Source: Betaproteobacteria bacterium RBG_16_66_20 (GTDB lineage: Bacteria; Pseudomonadota; Gammaproteobacteria; Burkholderiales; SG8-39). From it: DNA of 46,875 bases. Under the pieces are notes generated by a model, which saw only the letters and a list, made by a program, of their open reading frames with translations, was not told the origin of the DNA and made no database searches. This document shows, piece by piece, positions 20,065 to 33,876 of this stretch (position 1 is the stretch's first letter; every line of letters begins with the position of its first letter). Location: assembly GCA_001770285.1 (NCBI GenBank), contig MEQQ01000140.1:4767-51641 (forward strand), given 5' to 3'. Made by a program: the position numbers and the translations under genes.

Positions 20065-20906
20065 GCCGCCTCCAGCGCTCCCTGCAGTTCTTCGGCCGGC
20101 GTGCCGTCCTTCCAGGGCAGCGGCACGTCGTAGGGCTTGCGCAGGCAGTCGTCCGGCAGGCACCGGATCGGCGCGAAATCGCGGTGCGCGATGTAGCCGG
20201 GCCGCTTGAAGCGCCGGATGTGGTTCGACACCGCGCACAGCGACAGATACACGCTGACCCGGTTCCAGGGCGACAGGTTCGAGCCCGAGGCATGCACCAG
20301 GCAGCCATGGAACAGGATCATCGAGCCGGCCGGCCCTTTCGGCGCCACGATGCCGCCGTGTTCGACCAGTTTCCCTATGCTTTCGTTATTTATGGTCCAA
20401 AGCGGATAACTCGTCGTGCTGGTGTCGTGCTGCGCCTCCAGCACGCCGAGTGTGTGGCTGCCGGGGATCAACATCAGCGGCCCGTTGAATTCGTTCACTT
20501 GGTCGAGGAAGATCGCCACGTTCATGGCGCGCGCCTCGGGCATCTGGTCGTCGTTGCGCCAGGTGCCGTAGTCCTGGTGCCACTGCCAGAGGTCGCCGTC
20601 GAACGCCTGCTTGCCGTTGATCTTGAACTGGTGCATGTAGACGTCTTCGCCGAACACCTGCTGCACCGGCTCGACCATGCGCGGGTGGCGCGCCAGCCGC
20701 GCGAAAGGCGCGCTGTACATGTGCGCCGCGAAATTGGTGCGCACGACATCGCCGGTCTTCTCGCGCACGTTCTCGGGCCGGCGCTGGGCGTAGAGCGCGG
20801 GCACCTCGTCGGTCAGAACCTTGATTTCCTCCGGCGTGAACAGACCGGGAAAGAACAGGTAACCGTCGCTGTCGAAGGTGTCGAGCTGGGCTTGCGTCAG
20901 TTTCAT
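20061..20906 (-). CDS. Phytanoyl-CoA dioxygenase (PhyH) family, Fe(II)/2-oxoglutarate oxygenase
   Basis: A 281-residue enzyme of the PhyH/ectoine-hydroxylase superfamily, which hydroxylates small molecules using Fe(II), O2 and 2-oxoglutarate. The iron ligands fit H110 and D112 in WQWHQDYGTW and the distal H205 in LVHASGSN; the nearby Arg in WNRVSVY is placed to hold 2-oxoglutarate. The start is ATG 20906 (MKLTQAQLDTFDSDGYL) with GGAGAGG seven nt upstream, preferred over the tracked 20921. An AT-rich patch with two ATA codons covers about 20358-20412. Its stop overlaps the SAF-oxidoreductase start (ATGA), so the two are coupled. Divergent from a DppA-like binding protein. Confidence 0.87.
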   Translation of the reverse strand: MKLTQAQLDTFDSDGYLFFPGLFTPEEIKVLTDEVPALYAQRRPENVREKTGDVVRTNFAAHMYSAPFARLARHPRMVEPVQQVFGEDVYMHQFKINGKQAFDGDLWQWHQDYGTWRNDDQMPEARAMNVAIFLDQVNEFNGPLMLIPGSHTLGVLEAQHDTSTTSYPLWTINNESIGKLVEHGGIVAPKGPAGSMILFHGCLVHASGSNLSPWNRVSVYLSLCAVSNHIRRFKRPGYIAHRDFAPIRCLPDDCLRKPYDVPLPWKDGTPAEELQGALEAA

Positions 20907-20929
20907 GGGCAACCTCTCCAAGCTTGTGT

Positions 20930-20935
20930 ATTATA
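20930..20935 (-). promoter_or_regulatory. -10 box (TATAAT) for the PhyH cassette
   Basis: On the minus strand a perfect TATAAT ends 23 nt before the PhyH ATG, leaving a short leader that holds the GGAGAGG ribosome site. The -35 region falls over the start of the divergent binding-protein gene and has no good match to TTGACA. Confidence 0.5.
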
Positions 20936-20957
20936 GATTTTCCTGAGGAGGAGACCG

Positions 20958-22532
20958 ATGCAGCTCAAGCGATTCCTGGCGGCCGCGCTCGCCGCCGCCG
21001 CGCTGTGCGCCGCCCCGGCACACGCCGTCACGCTCAAGTGGGCGGCGCAGAACGACGTCATCACGCTCGACCCGCATTCCCAGAACCACGCCACCACCAA
21101 CGGCATCATGCAGCACGTCTACGAGGGGCTGGTGCGCTACAGCAAGAAATTCCAGGTCGAGCCCTCGCTCGCCACCGGCTGGAAGGAAGTTGCGCCGAAC
21201 CAATGGCGCTTCACGCTGCGCAAGAACGTCAAATTCCACGATGGCAGCCCGTTCACCGCCGACGACGTCGTCTTCTCCTACGGCCGCATCATGCAGCCGC
21301 AAGGCACCATGCAGATCTACGTTGCCGGCGTGAAGGAAGTCAGGAAGGTCGATGATTTCACCGTCGACCTGATTCTGTCGGGCCCGAACCCGGTGCTGCT
21401 GCGCAACCTCGTTGATTTCCGCGTCATGAGCAAGGCCTGGTCCGCGAAGAACCGGTCCGAGAACGTACAGGACTACAAAGGCAAGGAAGACACGTACGCC
21501 TCGCGCAACACGAACGGCACGGGGCCGTATGTTCTCAAGCTGTGGGAGCCCGAGAAGCGCATCCTGATGCAGGCCAACGCCGCCTGGTGGGACAAGATCG
21601 AAGGCAACGTTACCGAGGTGATCTATACGCCGATCCGCTCGGATGCGACGCGCGTCGCCGCCCTGCTGTCGGGCGACGTCGACCTGCTCACCGACATGCC
21701 GACGCAGGACGTGGCGCGGATGCGCAACGACCCCAAACTCAAGGTGCTCGACGGCCATGAGGTTCGCACGATCTTCATCGGCATGGACCAGTTCAGTCCG
21801 GAACTGAAGTATTCGAACATCAAGGGCAAGAATCCGTTCAAGGACATCCGGGTGCGCAAGGCGCTCAACCTGGCGGTGGACCGCGAGGCGATCCGGCGCG
21901 TCACCATGCGCGGCCTGTCGCTGCCTGCCGCGATCATGGTCGCACCGGGCGTGCATGGCCACTCCCCCGAGCTCGACAAGGTGCTTGCGGCGGACGTCGA
22001 GGGCGCGCGCAAGCTGCTCGCGGAAGCGGGCTATCCGAACGGTTTTGAATTCACGCTCGACTGCCCGAACAACCGCTACGTGAACGACGAGGAGATCTGC
22101 CAGGCGCTGGTCGGGATGTGGGCCAAGGCCGGCCTCAAGGTAAAACTGCTCGCGGCGCCGATGGCGACCTTCATCGCCAAGATCCAGAACTTCGACCACA
22201 GTGCCTACATGCTGGGCTGGGGCGTGGCGAATTTCGACGCCAATTACACCCTGTTCTCGCTGGTGCATACCAAGTCCACGGGCGCGGCCGGCAGCTTCAA
22301 TCTCGGCCGCATCAACGACGCGAAGCTCGATGCGATCATCGCCGGGATCAATACCGAGACCGACACCAGGAAGCGCGACGCGATGCTGCGCGAAGCGCTG
22401 ACCATCACGCGGGACCAGTACTATTACGTGCCCCTGCACCACCAGCTGCGGCCCTGGGCGATGAAGAAGAACGTCACCACGGTCCACAAGGCCGACGACC
22501 GGCCCGAATCCCGCTTTGCGCGGGTGGATTAG
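20958..22532 (+). CDS. Periplasmic dipeptide/oligopeptide-type (SBP_bac_5) binding protein
   Basis: A 524-residue periplasmic binding protein of the DppA/OppA family. The signal peptide is MQLKRFLAAALAAAALCAAP with cleavage after AHA near residue 23. Family landmarks are the TLDPHSQNHATTNGIMQHVYEGLVRY block, WRFTLRKNVKFHDGSPFTADDVVFSY, and NTNGTGPYVLKLW. A strong GAGGAGGAG ribosome site precedes the ATG. No permease or ATPase genes are next to it, so it is an orphan receptor that must use a transporter encoded elsewhere. Because it is divergent from the PhyH cassette it may deliver that cassette's substrate, but this is inference. Confidence 0.9.
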   Translation: MQLKRFLAAALAAAALCAAPAHAVTLKWAAQNDVITLDPHSQNHATTNGIMQHVYEGLVRYSKKFQVEPSLATGWKEVAPNQWRFTLRKNVKFHDGSPFTADDVVFSYGRIMQPQGTMQIYVAGVKEVRKVDDFTVDLILSGPNPVLLRNLVDFRVMSKAWSAKNRSENVQDYKGKEDTYASRNTNGTGPYVLKLWEPEKRILMQANAAWWDKIEGNVTEVIYTPIRSDATRVAALLSGDVDLLTDMPTQDVARMRNDPKLKVLDGHEVRTIFIGMDQFSPELKYSNIKGKNPFKDIRVRKALNLAVDREAIRRVTMRGLSLPAAIMVAPGVHGHSPELDKVLAADVEGARKLLAEAGYPNGFEFTLDCPNNRYVNDEEICQALVGMWAKAGLKVKLLAAPMATFIAKIQNFDHSAYMLGWGVANFDANYTLFSLVHTKSTGAAGSFNLGRINDAKLDAIIAGINTETDTRKRDAMLREALTITRDQYYYVPLHHQLRPWAMKKNVTTVHKADDRPESRFARVD

Positions 22533-22541
22533 AAGGAGCCG

Positions 22542-22565
22542 GAAATCGGGCCCTGACCCCGATTT

Positions 22566-22566
<1 letters not shown>
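22542..22566. terminator. Bidirectional terminator-like hairpin between the binding protein and ftsB
   Basis: A 9-bp perfect stem GAAATCGGG / CCCGATTTC with a 7-nt loop lies between two convergent genes, touching the ftsB stop codon. There is no U-run, so if it terminates it does so weakly or with Rho. One arm contains the repeat CTGACCCCGATTT that recurs at 31138. Confidence 0.5.
22553..22565 (+). repeat. Dispersed 13-nt repeat CTGACCCCGATTT, copy 1
   Basis: Seen again exactly at 31138-31150. Here it lies directly downstream of the ftsB TAG (minus strand reads TAG, AAATCGGGGTCAG) and forms one arm of a hairpin. Confidence 0.6.
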
Positions 22567-26689
<4,123 letters not shown>

Positions 26690-26716
26690 ATCCGGATCGC
26701 TCCCGCGCAATGCCGG

Positions 26717-28636
26717 TCAGGCCTGCGAAAGCTCCAGCCGGCCGCGGAACTGCTCCAGGGCTTCGGGATTGGCGAGCGCCTCGAGATTTTTCACCTGCCG
26801 GCCGTGCACCACGTCGCGCACCGCGAGCTCGACGATCTTGCCGCTCTTGGTGCGCGGGATGTCGGCCACCTGGATGATCTTGCCGGGCACGTGCCGCGGC
26901 GTGGTGTTGTCGCGGATCTTCTGCTTCACCCGGGAAATGAGCTGGTCATCCAGGGAAAGCCCTTCCTGAAGTTTCACGAACAGCACCACCCTCACGTCCC
27001 CGTCCCAGTCCTGCCCGATGACCAGCGCTTCGACCACTTCGTCGAGCTGCTCGACCTGGCGGTAGATCTCCGCCGTGCCGATCCGCACCCCGCCCGGATT
27101 GAGCACCGCGTCCGAGCGTCCGTAGATGACCATGCCGCCATGCCCGGTCAGTTCGCACCAGTCGCCGTGGCGCCAGACGTTGGGAAATCTCTCGAAGTAT
27201 GCGGCCCGGTACCTGGCATCACCGGGATCGTTCCAGAAACCGACCGGCATGGATGGGAAGGGTCTGGTACAAACCAGTTCTCCTTTTGCTTGCTTGAGAG
27301 AAAAACCGTTCTCATCAAAAACCTCGATCGCCATGCCGAGGCCCTTGGCCTGGATTTCGCCGCGCCACACCGGTCCCATCGGGTTGCCGAGCACGAAGCA
27401 GGAGACGATGTCGGTGCCGCCCGAGATCGAGGACAGGCAGAGGTCGCCCTTGATGTTCGCGTAAACGTAGTCGAAGCTCTCCGGCACCAACGGCGAGCCG
27501 GTGGACAGCACCGCACGGAGCTTCTCCAGCCTGTGGGTCTCGGCCGGCTTGAGCCTGATCTTGGCGATGGCGTCGATGAATTTTGCGGACGTCCCGAAGT
27601 GCGTCATGCCCTCGGCATCCGCGAAATCGAACAGGATCCTGCCGCGTCCGGCGAACGGCGAGCCGTCGTAGAGCAGCAGGGTCGCCCCGGCAGCCAGGCC
27701 GGAGGCGAGCCAGTTCCACATCATCCAGCCAAGCGTGGTGAAGTAGAACACCCGGTCGCCCGGCTTCACGTCGGAATGCAGGACGTGTTCCTTCAGGTGC
27801 TGCAGCAGCGTGCCGCCGGCGCCATGCACGATGCACTTGGGGACGCCCGTGGTCCCGGACGAATACAGGATATAGAGCGGATGATTGAACTCGACCTGCT
27901 CAAAATGAATTTCCTTCGGGGAAAAAGACGAGACAAAATTTTCCAATGAAACTCCAACCTTTAATTCCGCCCCGATATACGGCACCACGACGCACTGCCT
28001 GACGCAGGGCAGCTTCGCCAGGATCTCTGCGGCCTTCTCTTGCGCGTCGAATTCCTTGCCGCCGTAGAGGTAGCCGTCGGCGCAGAACAGCACCTTCGGC
28101 TCGATCTGGCCGAAGCGGTCGAGCACGCCCTGGACCCCGAAATCCGGCGAGCAGGAGGACCAGATCGCCCCCAGGCTGGCTGTCGCGAGCATTGCAGCGA
28201 CGGCTTCGGGAAGATTCGGCAGATAAGCTGCGACGCGGTCGCCCTTCCTGATTCCGGCGGCGGCCAGCGCCTGCTGCAGGCGGGAGACGAGATCATGGAG
28301 CTGCTTGCGGCTCAGGCGCCGCTTGATCCGGTCCTCGCCCCAGAAAACGATCGCATCGGAATCGTCGCGCCCGCGCAGCAGGTTTTCCGCAAAGTTGACG
28401 CGTCCGTCGGGAAACCATTTCGCCCCCGGCATCCTGCCGCCGTCCACCAGCGTGCGCGCGCCCTTCATGCCGCGCACGGCGCAGAAATCCCACAGTAGGT
28501 TCCAGAACTCCTCGCTGTGCTCGACCGACCAGCGGTGTAGCGCTGCGTAGGAACCCGGCGTACCCGCGCGCGCCATGAACCGCGCCATGTTGGTCTGCGC
28601 TGCGCGTTCCGGCGACGGCCTCCAGAGCGGATTCAC
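26717..28636 (-). CDS. Acetoacetyl-CoA synthetase (acetoacetate-CoA ligase)
   Basis: A 639-residue ANL-superfamily ligase that forms acetoacetyl-CoA from acetoacetate, ATP and CoA. The adenylate motif is [18 protein letters not shown], followed by [14 protein letters not shown]; the C-terminal block [21 protein letters not shown] carries the catalytic Lys and is characteristic of acetoacetyl-CoA rather than acetyl-CoA synthetases. The start is GTG 28636, immediately divergent from the ETF-QO gene (23 nt). AT-rich codon patches lie at about 27190-27315 and 27895-27965. It can feed ketone-body or polyhydroxybutyrate carbon into the acyl-CoA pool. Confidence 0.92.
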   Translation of the reverse strand: MNPLWRPSPERAAQTNMARFMARAGTPGSYAALHRWSVEHSEEFWNLLWDFCAVRGMKGARTLVDGGRMPGAKWFPDGRVNFAENLLRGRDDSDAIVFWGEDRIKRRLSRKQLHDLVSRLQQALAAAGIRKGDRVAAYLPNLPEAVAAMLATASLGAIWSSCSPDFGVQGVLDRFGQIEPKVLFCADGYLYGGKEFDAQEKAAEILAKLPCVRQCVVVPYIGAELKVGVSLENFVSSFSPKEIHFEQVEFNHPLYILYSSGTTGVPKCIVHGAGGTLLQHLKEHVLHSDVKPGDRVFYFTTLGWMMWNWLASGLAAGATLLLYDGSPFAGRGRILFDFADAEGMTHFGTSAKFIDAIAKIRLKPAETHRLEKLRAVLSTGSPLVPESFDYVYANIKGDLCLSSISGGTDIVSCFVLGNPMGPVWRGEIQAKGLGMAIEVFDENGFSLKQAKGELVCTRPFPSMPVGFWNDPGDARYRAAYFERFPNVWRHGDWCELTGHGGMVIYGRSDAVLNPGGVRIGTAEIYRQVEQLDEVVEALVIGQDWDGDVRVVLFVKLQEGLSLDDQLISRVKQKIRDNTTPRHVPGKIIQVADIPRTKSGKIVELAVRDVVHGRQVKNLEALANPEALEQFRGRLELSQA

Positions 28637-28644
28637 AGCGCCAT

Positions 28645-28652
28645 TCTATAAT
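28645..28652. promoter_or_regulatory. Shared bidirectional -10 element for ETF-QO and acetoacetyl-CoA synthetase
   Basis: The sequence TCTATAAT reads TATAAT on the plus strand (28647-28652, 7 nt before ATG 28660) and TATAGA on the minus strand (28650-28645, 8 nt before GTG 28636). Neither start has a Shine-Dalgarno. If both boxes work, transcription starts at or next to each start codon, giving leaderless mRNAs. No -35 box is evident. Confidence 0.45.
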
Positions 28653-28659
28653 CCCCGGC

Positions 28660-30288
28660 ATGACGCGCGAATCGATGCGATACGACATCGTGATCGTGGG
28701 CGGCGGCCCGGCGGGCCTCGCCGCGGCGATCCGGCTCAAGCAACTGTCGCCCGATTGCTCGGTCTGCGCAATCGAGAAAGGCTCCGAAATCGGCGCCCAC
28801 ATCCTTTCCGGCGCGGTGATGGATCCCCGCGCGATGGACGAACTGTTCCCCGACTGGAAGGCCAAGGGCGCGCCGCTGAATGTTGCCGTTGCCGAGGACA
28901 GATTTTTATTCTTGAGAGAGAAAACGGCATTCAGGACACCGAACTTCCTGCTTCCCGCCTGCTTCCAGAATCACGGCAACTACGTGATCAGCCTCGGCAG
29001 CGTCGCGCGCTGGCTCGGGCAGCAGGCCGAAGCGCTGGGGGTCGAGATCTTCCCCGGTTTCGCGGCCGCGGAGGTCCTTTACGATGAAAAGGGCGCGGTA
29101 AAGGGCGTCGCCACGGGCGACATGGGCGTCAACCGCAGGGGCGAGCGCACCGACGCGTTCCAGCCCGGCATCGAACTGCACGCCAAATACACCTTCTTCG
29201 CCGAAGGCTGCCGCGGCAACCTGGGCAAGCAGCTCGAGACAAAATTCGACCTGCGCAGGGGATCCGATCCGCAGGTCTACGGCATCGGCCTCAAGGAACT
29301 ATGGGACCTGAAACCGGATAAGCATCAGCCGGGACTGGTGGTGCACACCGCCGGTTGGCCGCTCGAGAGCGACACCTATGGCGGTTCGTTCCTTTACCAC
29401 CTGGAGAACAACCAGGCCGCGGTCGGTTTCGTGGTCGGGCTCGCCTATACCAACCCATACCTCAGCCCCTACGAGGAATTCCAGCGCTACAAGACGCATC
29501 CCGCGATCCGCAGTTTCCTCGAGGGCGGAAAACGCGTCGCCTACGGCGCCAGGGCGATCGCCGCGGGCGGCCTGCAATCGCTGCCCGAGCTGGCCTTCCC
29601 GGGCGGCTGCCTGATCGGCGACGATGCGGGCTTCCTGAACGCTTCCCGCATCAAGGGCAGCCACTGCGCGATCAAGTCCGGCATGCTCGCGGCCGAAGCC
29701 GCGCACGCTGCGCTTGCCGCCGGCCGCGCAGGCGATACGCTGGCGTCCTACCCGGAAGCCTTCAGGCAAAGCTGGCTGTTCGACGAACTCTACCGGGCGC
29801 GCAACTTCAAGCCCTGGATGGCCAAGGGCCTGTACACCGGCTCGCTCATGTTCGGCGTCGACCAGATCGTGTTCGGTGGCAAGGCGCCCTGGACGCTGCA
29901 CCACGGCCATGCCGACCACGAGACCCTGAAGAAAAAGACCGAAGCCGAGCCGATCGCCTATCCCAAGCCCGACGGCGTGCTGAGTTTCGACCGGCTGACC
30001 AGCGTCTCGTTCTCGAGCACCAACCACGGCGAGGACCAGCCGGCGCACCTGACGCTCAAGGACGCGTCGGTGCCGGTCAATGTCAATCTCGAGCTCTACG
30101 ATGCGCCCGAGCAGCGCTACTGCCCGGCGGGCGTCTACGAGATCGTGCGCGAGGCCGCGGGGGCGCGGCTGCAGATCAACGCGCAGAACTGCGTCCACTG
30201 CAAGACCTGCGACATCAAGGATCCGACGCAGAACATCGTCTGGGTCACGCCGGAAGGCGGCGGCGGACCCAACTACCCGAACATGTAG
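28660..30288 (+). CDS. Electron transfer flavoprotein-ubiquinone oxidoreductase (ETF-QO)
   Basis: A 542-residue membrane-associated iron-sulfur flavoprotein that moves electrons from reduced ETF to ubiquinone. The N-terminal FAD site is DIVIVGGGPAGLAAAIRL; EDRFLFLREK and NHGNYVISLG are family blocks; the C-terminal 4Fe-4S cluster is bound by CPAGVYEIV and NCVHCKTCDIKDP, ending PNYPNM. A second ATG at 28675 (MRYDIVIVG) is an alternative start. An AT-rich patch (about 28893-28945; AGA TTT TTA, AGA, AGG) stands out. With etfA, etfB and three acyl-CoA dehydrogenases nearby, it completes the electron path. Confidence 0.95.
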   Translation: MTRESMRYDIVIVGGGPAGLAAAIRLKQLSPDCSVCAIEKGSEIGAHILSGAVMDPRAMDELFPDWKAKGAPLNVAVAEDRFLFLREKTAFRTPNFLLPACFQNHGNYVISLGSVARWLGQQAEALGVEIFPGFAAAEVLYDEKGAVKGVATGDMGVNRRGERTDAFQPGIELHAKYTFFAEGCRGNLGKQLETKFDLRRGSDPQVYGIGLKELWDLKPDKHQPGLVVHTAGWPLESDTYGGSFLYHLENNQAAVGFVVGLAYTNPYLSPYEEFQRYKTHPAIRSFLEGGKRVAYGARAIAAGGLQSLPELAFPGGCLIGDDAGFLNASRIKGSHCAIKSGMLAAEAAHAALAAGRAGDTLASYPEAFRQSWLFDELYRARNFKPWMAKGLYTGSLMFGVDQIVFGGKAPWTLHHGHADHETLKKKTEAEPIAYPKPDGVLSFDRLTSVSFSSTNHGEDQPAHLTLKDASVPVNVNLELYDAPEQRYCPAGVYEIVREAAGARLQINAQNCVHCKTCDIKDPTQNIVWVTPEGGGGPNYPNM

Positions 30289-30293
30289 TGCGG

Positions 30294-30299
30294 GATAAT
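30294..30299 (+). promoter_or_regulatory. -10-like element before panB
   Basis: GATAAT ends 8 nt before the panB ATG and no Shine-Dalgarno lies between. The spacing suggests a leaderless or near-leaderless transcript. No -35 box is evident; panB may also be co-transcribed with the ETF-QO gene, whose stop is at 30288. Confidence 0.4.
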
Positions 30300-30307
30300 C
30301 TCCCACC

Positions 30308-31141
30308 ATGGACCGAAAATTGACCGTTCTGGATCTCAAGGGGCGCAAGGGTGCGCGCCTCGTAATGCTCACCGCCTACGACGCGCCTACCGCGCGCCTG
30401 GCCGTCGCCGCCGGCGTCGACGTGCTCCTGGTAGGCGATTCGCTCGGCATGGCAGTCCTCGGTTACGACTCCACGGTGCCGGTCACGATGGAAGACATGC
30501 TCCATCACGCCAAGGCCGCCCGGCGCGGCGCGCCGGGCGCCTTCATCATCGCCGACATGCCGTTTCTGTCGTTTGCCACCGTGGAGCGGGCTCTGGACAA
30601 TGCCGCGCGCTTCCTGAAGGAGGCCGGCGCCGATGCGGTAAAACTGGAAGGCGGCGTGGAAGTCGCGCCCGTCGTCGAGGCGCTGGTGCGGGCGGGCATC
30701 CCGGTGATGGGGCATCTCGGCCTCACCCCGCAGACCGCCTCCGCTCTGGGCGGTTTCAAGCTTCAGGCCAGGGACGAGGACGGCGGGCGCAAGCTCCTTG
30801 CCGACGCGCGCGCGCTCGAGCAGGCCGGCTGCTGGAGCATCGTGCTCGAACTGGTCCCCGCGCCCCTCGCCAAGCTCGTCACTTCGCGCGCGGGCATTCC
30901 GACGATCGGCATCGGCGCGGGCCCGGACTGCGACGGCCAGGTGCTCGTCTACCACGACCTCGTAGGGATCACCGCGCCGGAGTTCCGTCCGAAATTCCTC
31001 AAGCGTTACGCCGAGGCGGGCGAGGCAATGCGCGCAGCCATCGCACAGTACGCGGCGGAAGTGCGCGCCGGCCGCTATCCGGACGAAGCGCACAGTTTCG
31101 GCATGAATGCCGACGTCCTGCGCCGCATCGAAAGCGGCTGA
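30308..31141 (+). CDS. panB: 3-methyl-2-oxobutanoate hydroxymethyltransferase
   Basis: A 277-residue enzyme of pantothenate (and so CoA) synthesis that adds a hydroxymethyl group from 5,10-methylene-THF to 2-oxoisovalerate. Landmarks are MLTAYDAPTARLA, VGDSLGMAVLGYDSTVPVTMEDM, VKLEGG, MGHLGLTPQ and IGIGAGPDCDGQVLVYHD. Placement amid acyl-CoA genes fits CoA supply, but no panC or panD is in the window. Its TGA lies inside the dispersed repeat CTGACCCCGATTT. Confidence 0.96.
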   Translation: MDRKLTVLDLKGRKGARLVMLTAYDAPTARLAVAAGVDVLLVGDSLGMAVLGYDSTVPVTMEDMLHHAKAARRGAPGAFIIADMPFLSFATVERALDNAARFLKEAGADAVKLEGGVEVAPVVEALVRAGIPVMGHLGLTPQTASALGGFKLQARDEDGGRKLLADARALEQAGCWSIVLELVPAPLAKLVTSRAGIPTIGIGAGPDCDGQVLVYHDLVGITAPEFRPKFLKRYAEAGEAMRAAIAQYAAEVRAGRYPDEAHSFGMNADVLRRIESG

Positions 31142-31150
31142 CCCCGATTT
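31138..31150 (+). repeat. Dispersed 13-nt repeat CTGACCCCGATTT, copy 2
   Basis: An exact match to 22553-22565. It contains the panB TGA and sits just downstream of the TAG of the convergent acyl-CoA dehydrogenase (minus strand reads TAG, A, AAATCGGGGTCAG). No complementary arm is present here, unlike copy 1. Confidence 0.6.
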
Positions 31151-31151
31151 T

Positions 31152-32942
31152 CTAGGCGGCGAGGAACTGCTCGTCCGAGAGCGCCATCACCGCGGCCGAA
31201 CCGCGGGTCACCGTGGCGGCGAGCCCCGGCGCCTGTGTCAGCACGTGGTCGGCGAAGAAACGCGCCGTCGCGATCTTGGCGGCGTAAAAACCCTGATCGC
31301 CTTCCTTTGTTGCCAGTTTCTTTTCCGCAATCAACGCCGCGCGCGCCATCTGCCAGCCGCCGGCGGTGATCCCCATCAGCTTGAGGAACGGCACCGCGCC
31401 CGCGAAGACCGCGTTGGGATCCTTGCTCGCGGTGGCGAGGATGAAATCGACGCTGTCGGAGACTGCCTGCACCGCGGCGGAAACACAGATACGTATAGCT
31501 TGAATATCCGGATTTCCCGAACTGGAAAGTTCCGCATCGAAATTCCTCAAGCCAACAATCCATTCCCTGACGGTCGCACCCGCCTCGCGCGCGATCTTGC
31601 GCCCGACGAGGTCGCCCGCCTGGATGCCGGTGGTTCCCTCGTATATCGTGGTGATGCGCGCGTCGCGCAGGTGCTGCGCGGCGCCGGTCTCCTCGATGAA
31701 CCCCATGCCGCCGTGCACCTGCACGCCGAGCGAGGCGATTTCGATGCCGGTCTCGGTGCTCCAGCCCTTGACCACAGGAATCATCAGGTCGACGAAGGCC
31801 TGGTGTTTCCTTTGCTCTTCCGGATTCTTGGTCCTTAAAGAAAAATCCATCGAGGCCGCCACGACATAGGCGAGCGCGCGCGCCGCCTCGGTCTGCGACT
31901 TCATCAGCATCAGCATGCGGCGCACGTCCGGGTGGCGGATGATCGGGACCGTGTTGCCGCCCTGCACCAGGTCCTTGCCCTGCAGCCGCTCCTTGGCGTA
32001 GGCCAGCGCGCGCTGGAACGCGCGCTCGGCGATCGACACGCCCTCCAGCCCGACGCTGAAGCGCGCCGCGTTCATCATCACGAACATGTACGCGAGGCCC
32101 TTGTTCTCCTCGCCCACGAGGTGGCCGACTGCGTCCTCGAACACCATCACCGCCGTAGGGCTGGCGTGGATGCCGAGCTTGTGCTCGATCGACGCGCATT
32201 TCGCACGGTTGCGTTCGCCGGGCGTGCCGTCGGGTTTGAGCAGGAATTTCGGCACCACGAAAAGCGAAATGCCCTTCACGCCCTCGGGCGCGTCCGGCGT
32301 GCGCGCAAGCACCAGGTGCACGATGTTGTCGGTGAGGTCGTGCTCGCCGTAGGTGATGAAAATCTTCTGCCCGGAGATCAGGTAATGATCCCCCTTGGGC
32401 ACCGCCCGCGTGCGCACCAGCGCGAGGTCCGACCCCGCCTGCGGTTCGGTCAGGTTCATGGTGCCGGTCCAGTGGCCGGCGACCATCTTGTCCAGGTAGG
32501 CCTTCTTCAGCGCGTCCGAACCGCACAGGATCAGCGCGTGAATCGCGCCCTGCGTGAGCAGCGGGCAGAGCGAAAAGGACATGTTGCTCGAGGTGAGCAT
32601 TTCCTCGACTGCGGTGGCAACCAGCTTGGGCAGGCCCTGCCCGCCGAACGCCTCCTCGAACGGCAGCGCGGGCCAGCCTGCCTCCACGTACTGCCGGTAG
32701 GCCTGCTTGAAGCCCTTGGGCGTTGTCACCGCGCCATCGCGCCATTGGGAGCCTTCCTGGTCTCCGGAGTAATTCAGGGGGTCCAGGATCTGCGTGGCGA
32801 ACTTGGATGCTTCTTCCAGGATCGCGTCCACGGTGTCCGGGCTCGCCTCGCCGAATCCCGGCAGCTTCGCGACTTCGGCAAGGCCGGCGAGCTCGTTCAG
32901 CACGAAGCGCATGTCCTTCAAAGGCGCGACATAAGAGCTCAT
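31152..32942 (-). CDS. Acyl-CoA dehydrogenase, long form with C-terminal extension
   Basis: A 596-residue FAD enzyme of the acyl-CoA dehydrogenase superfamily. [17 protein letters not shown] and [11 protein letters not shown] are the FAD-binding region, and the catalytic base is the Glu of [14 protein letters not shown]. The extra about 130 residues after the core match the long subgroup that includes 3-methylmercaptopropionyl-CoA dehydrogenase (DmdC); the substrate cannot be assigned. Its start overlaps the etfA stop by 4 nt, so dehydrogenase and electron acceptor are translated together in the order etfB-etfA-acd. AT-rich patches: about 31300-31335, 31485-31550 and 31810-31850. Confidence 0.93.
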   Translation of the reverse strand: MSSYVAPLKDMRFVLNELAGLAEVAKLPGFGEASPDTVDAILEEASKFATQILDPLNYSGDQEGSQWRDGAVTTPKGFKQAYRQYVEAGWPALPFEEAFGGQGLPKLVATAVEEMLTSSNMSFSLCPLLTQGAIHALILCGSDALKKAYLDKMVAGHWTGTMNLTEPQAGSDLALVRTRAVPKGDHYLISGQKIFITYGEHDLTDNIVHLVLARTPDAPEGVKGISLFVVPKFLLKPDGTPGERNRAKCASIEHKLGIHASPTAVMVFEDAVGHLVGEENKGLAYMFVMMNAARFSVGLEGVSIAERAFQRALAYAKERLQGKDLVQGGNTVPIIRHPDVRRMLMLMKSQTEAARALAYVVAASMDFSLRTKNPEEQRKHQAFVDLMIPVVKGWSTETGIEIASLGVQVHGGMGFIEETGAAQHLRDARITTIYEGTTGIQAGDLVGRKIAREAGATVREWIVGLRNFDAELSSSGNPDIQAIRICVSAAVQAVSDSVDFILATASKDPNAVFAGAVPFLKLMGITAGGWQMARAALIAEKKLATKEGDQGFYAAKIATARFFADHVLTQAPGLAATVTRGSAAVMALSDEQFLAA

Positions 32943-33874
32943 TTCTTAAGTTCCTCGATCAATTCCGGGACCACCTTGAACAGATCGCCCACGATGCCGT
33001 AATCGGCCACCTGGAAGATCGGCGCTTCCTCGTCCTTGTTGATGGCGACGATCACCCGGCTGTCCTTCATCCCGGCCAGGTGCTGGATGGCGCCGGAGAT
33101 GCCGACCGCGACGTAGAGCTCGGGCGCCACGATCTTTCCGGTCTGCCCTACCTGCCAGTCGTTCGGCACGAAGCCCGCATCCACTGCCGCGCGCGAAGCG
33201 CCCATGGCCGCGTTCAGCCTGTCCGCCAGCGGCTCGAGGATCTTGAAGTTCTCGCCCGAACCCATGCCGCGTCCGCCCGAGACGACGATCTTCGCGGCGG
33301 TGAGCTCCGGGCGCTCGGACTTGGAGATTTCGCGGCTGACGAAGCTCGAGAGGCCACTATCGGCAGGAGGATCCATTTTTTCGATAGCAGCATTTCCCCC
33401 GGCAGGCGCGACCGCATCAAACCCGGTCGTGCGCACGGTAATGACCTTGATCGCGTCTTTCGACTTCACCGTGGCGAGCGCGTTGCCGGCGTAGATCGGC
33501 CGCACGAAAGTATCCGGCGACTCGACCGCGATGATCTCGGAGATCTGCTGCATGTCGAGCAGCGCGGCGATGCGCGGCGTCACGTCCTTGCCGTTCGAGG
33601 TCGCGGGCGCAAGGATGTGCGAATAGCCCTTTGCGATCGAAACCACCAGGGCAGCGACGTTCTCCGCGAGAAACTCGGCGAGCTGCGGCGCTTCCGCGTT
33701 CAACACCTTCGCCACCCCCGGGATCTGGGCGGCGGCCTTGGCCGCGCCGTCGGCATTGTGCCCGGCGACCAGGACGTGGACCTCGCCGCCGATCTTGTGC
33801 GCCGCGGCCACCGTATTGAGCGTCGCGCCCTTGAGCGTGCCGTGGTCGTGCTCCGCAATCACCAGGATGGCCAT
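32939..33874 (-). CDS. etfA: Electron transfer flavoprotein alpha subunit
   Basis: A 311-residue FAD-binding ETF subunit. The C-terminal FAD domain shows [57 protein letters not shown] and [20 protein letters not shown]. It accepts electrons from acyl-CoA dehydrogenases and passes them to ETF-QO. It lies 2 nt after etfB and overlaps the downstream dehydrogenase start. A patch of AT-rich codons lies at about 33345-33400. Confidence 0.97.
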   Translation of the reverse strand: MAILVIAEHDHGTLKGATLNTVAAAHKIGGEVHVLVAGHNADGAAKAAAQIPGVAKVLNAEAPQLAEFLAENVAALVVSIAKGYSHILAPATSNGKDVTPRIAALLDMQQISEIIAVESPDTFVRPIYAGNALATVKSKDAIKVITVRTTGFDAVAPAGGNAAIEKMDPPADSGLSSFVSREISKSERPELTAAKIVVSGGRGMGSGENFKILEPLADRLNAAMGASRAAVDAGFVPNDWQVGQTGKIVAPELYVAVGISGAIQHLAGMKDSRVIVAINKDEEAPIFQVADYGIVGDLFKVVPELIEELKK

Positions 33875-33876
33875 GG

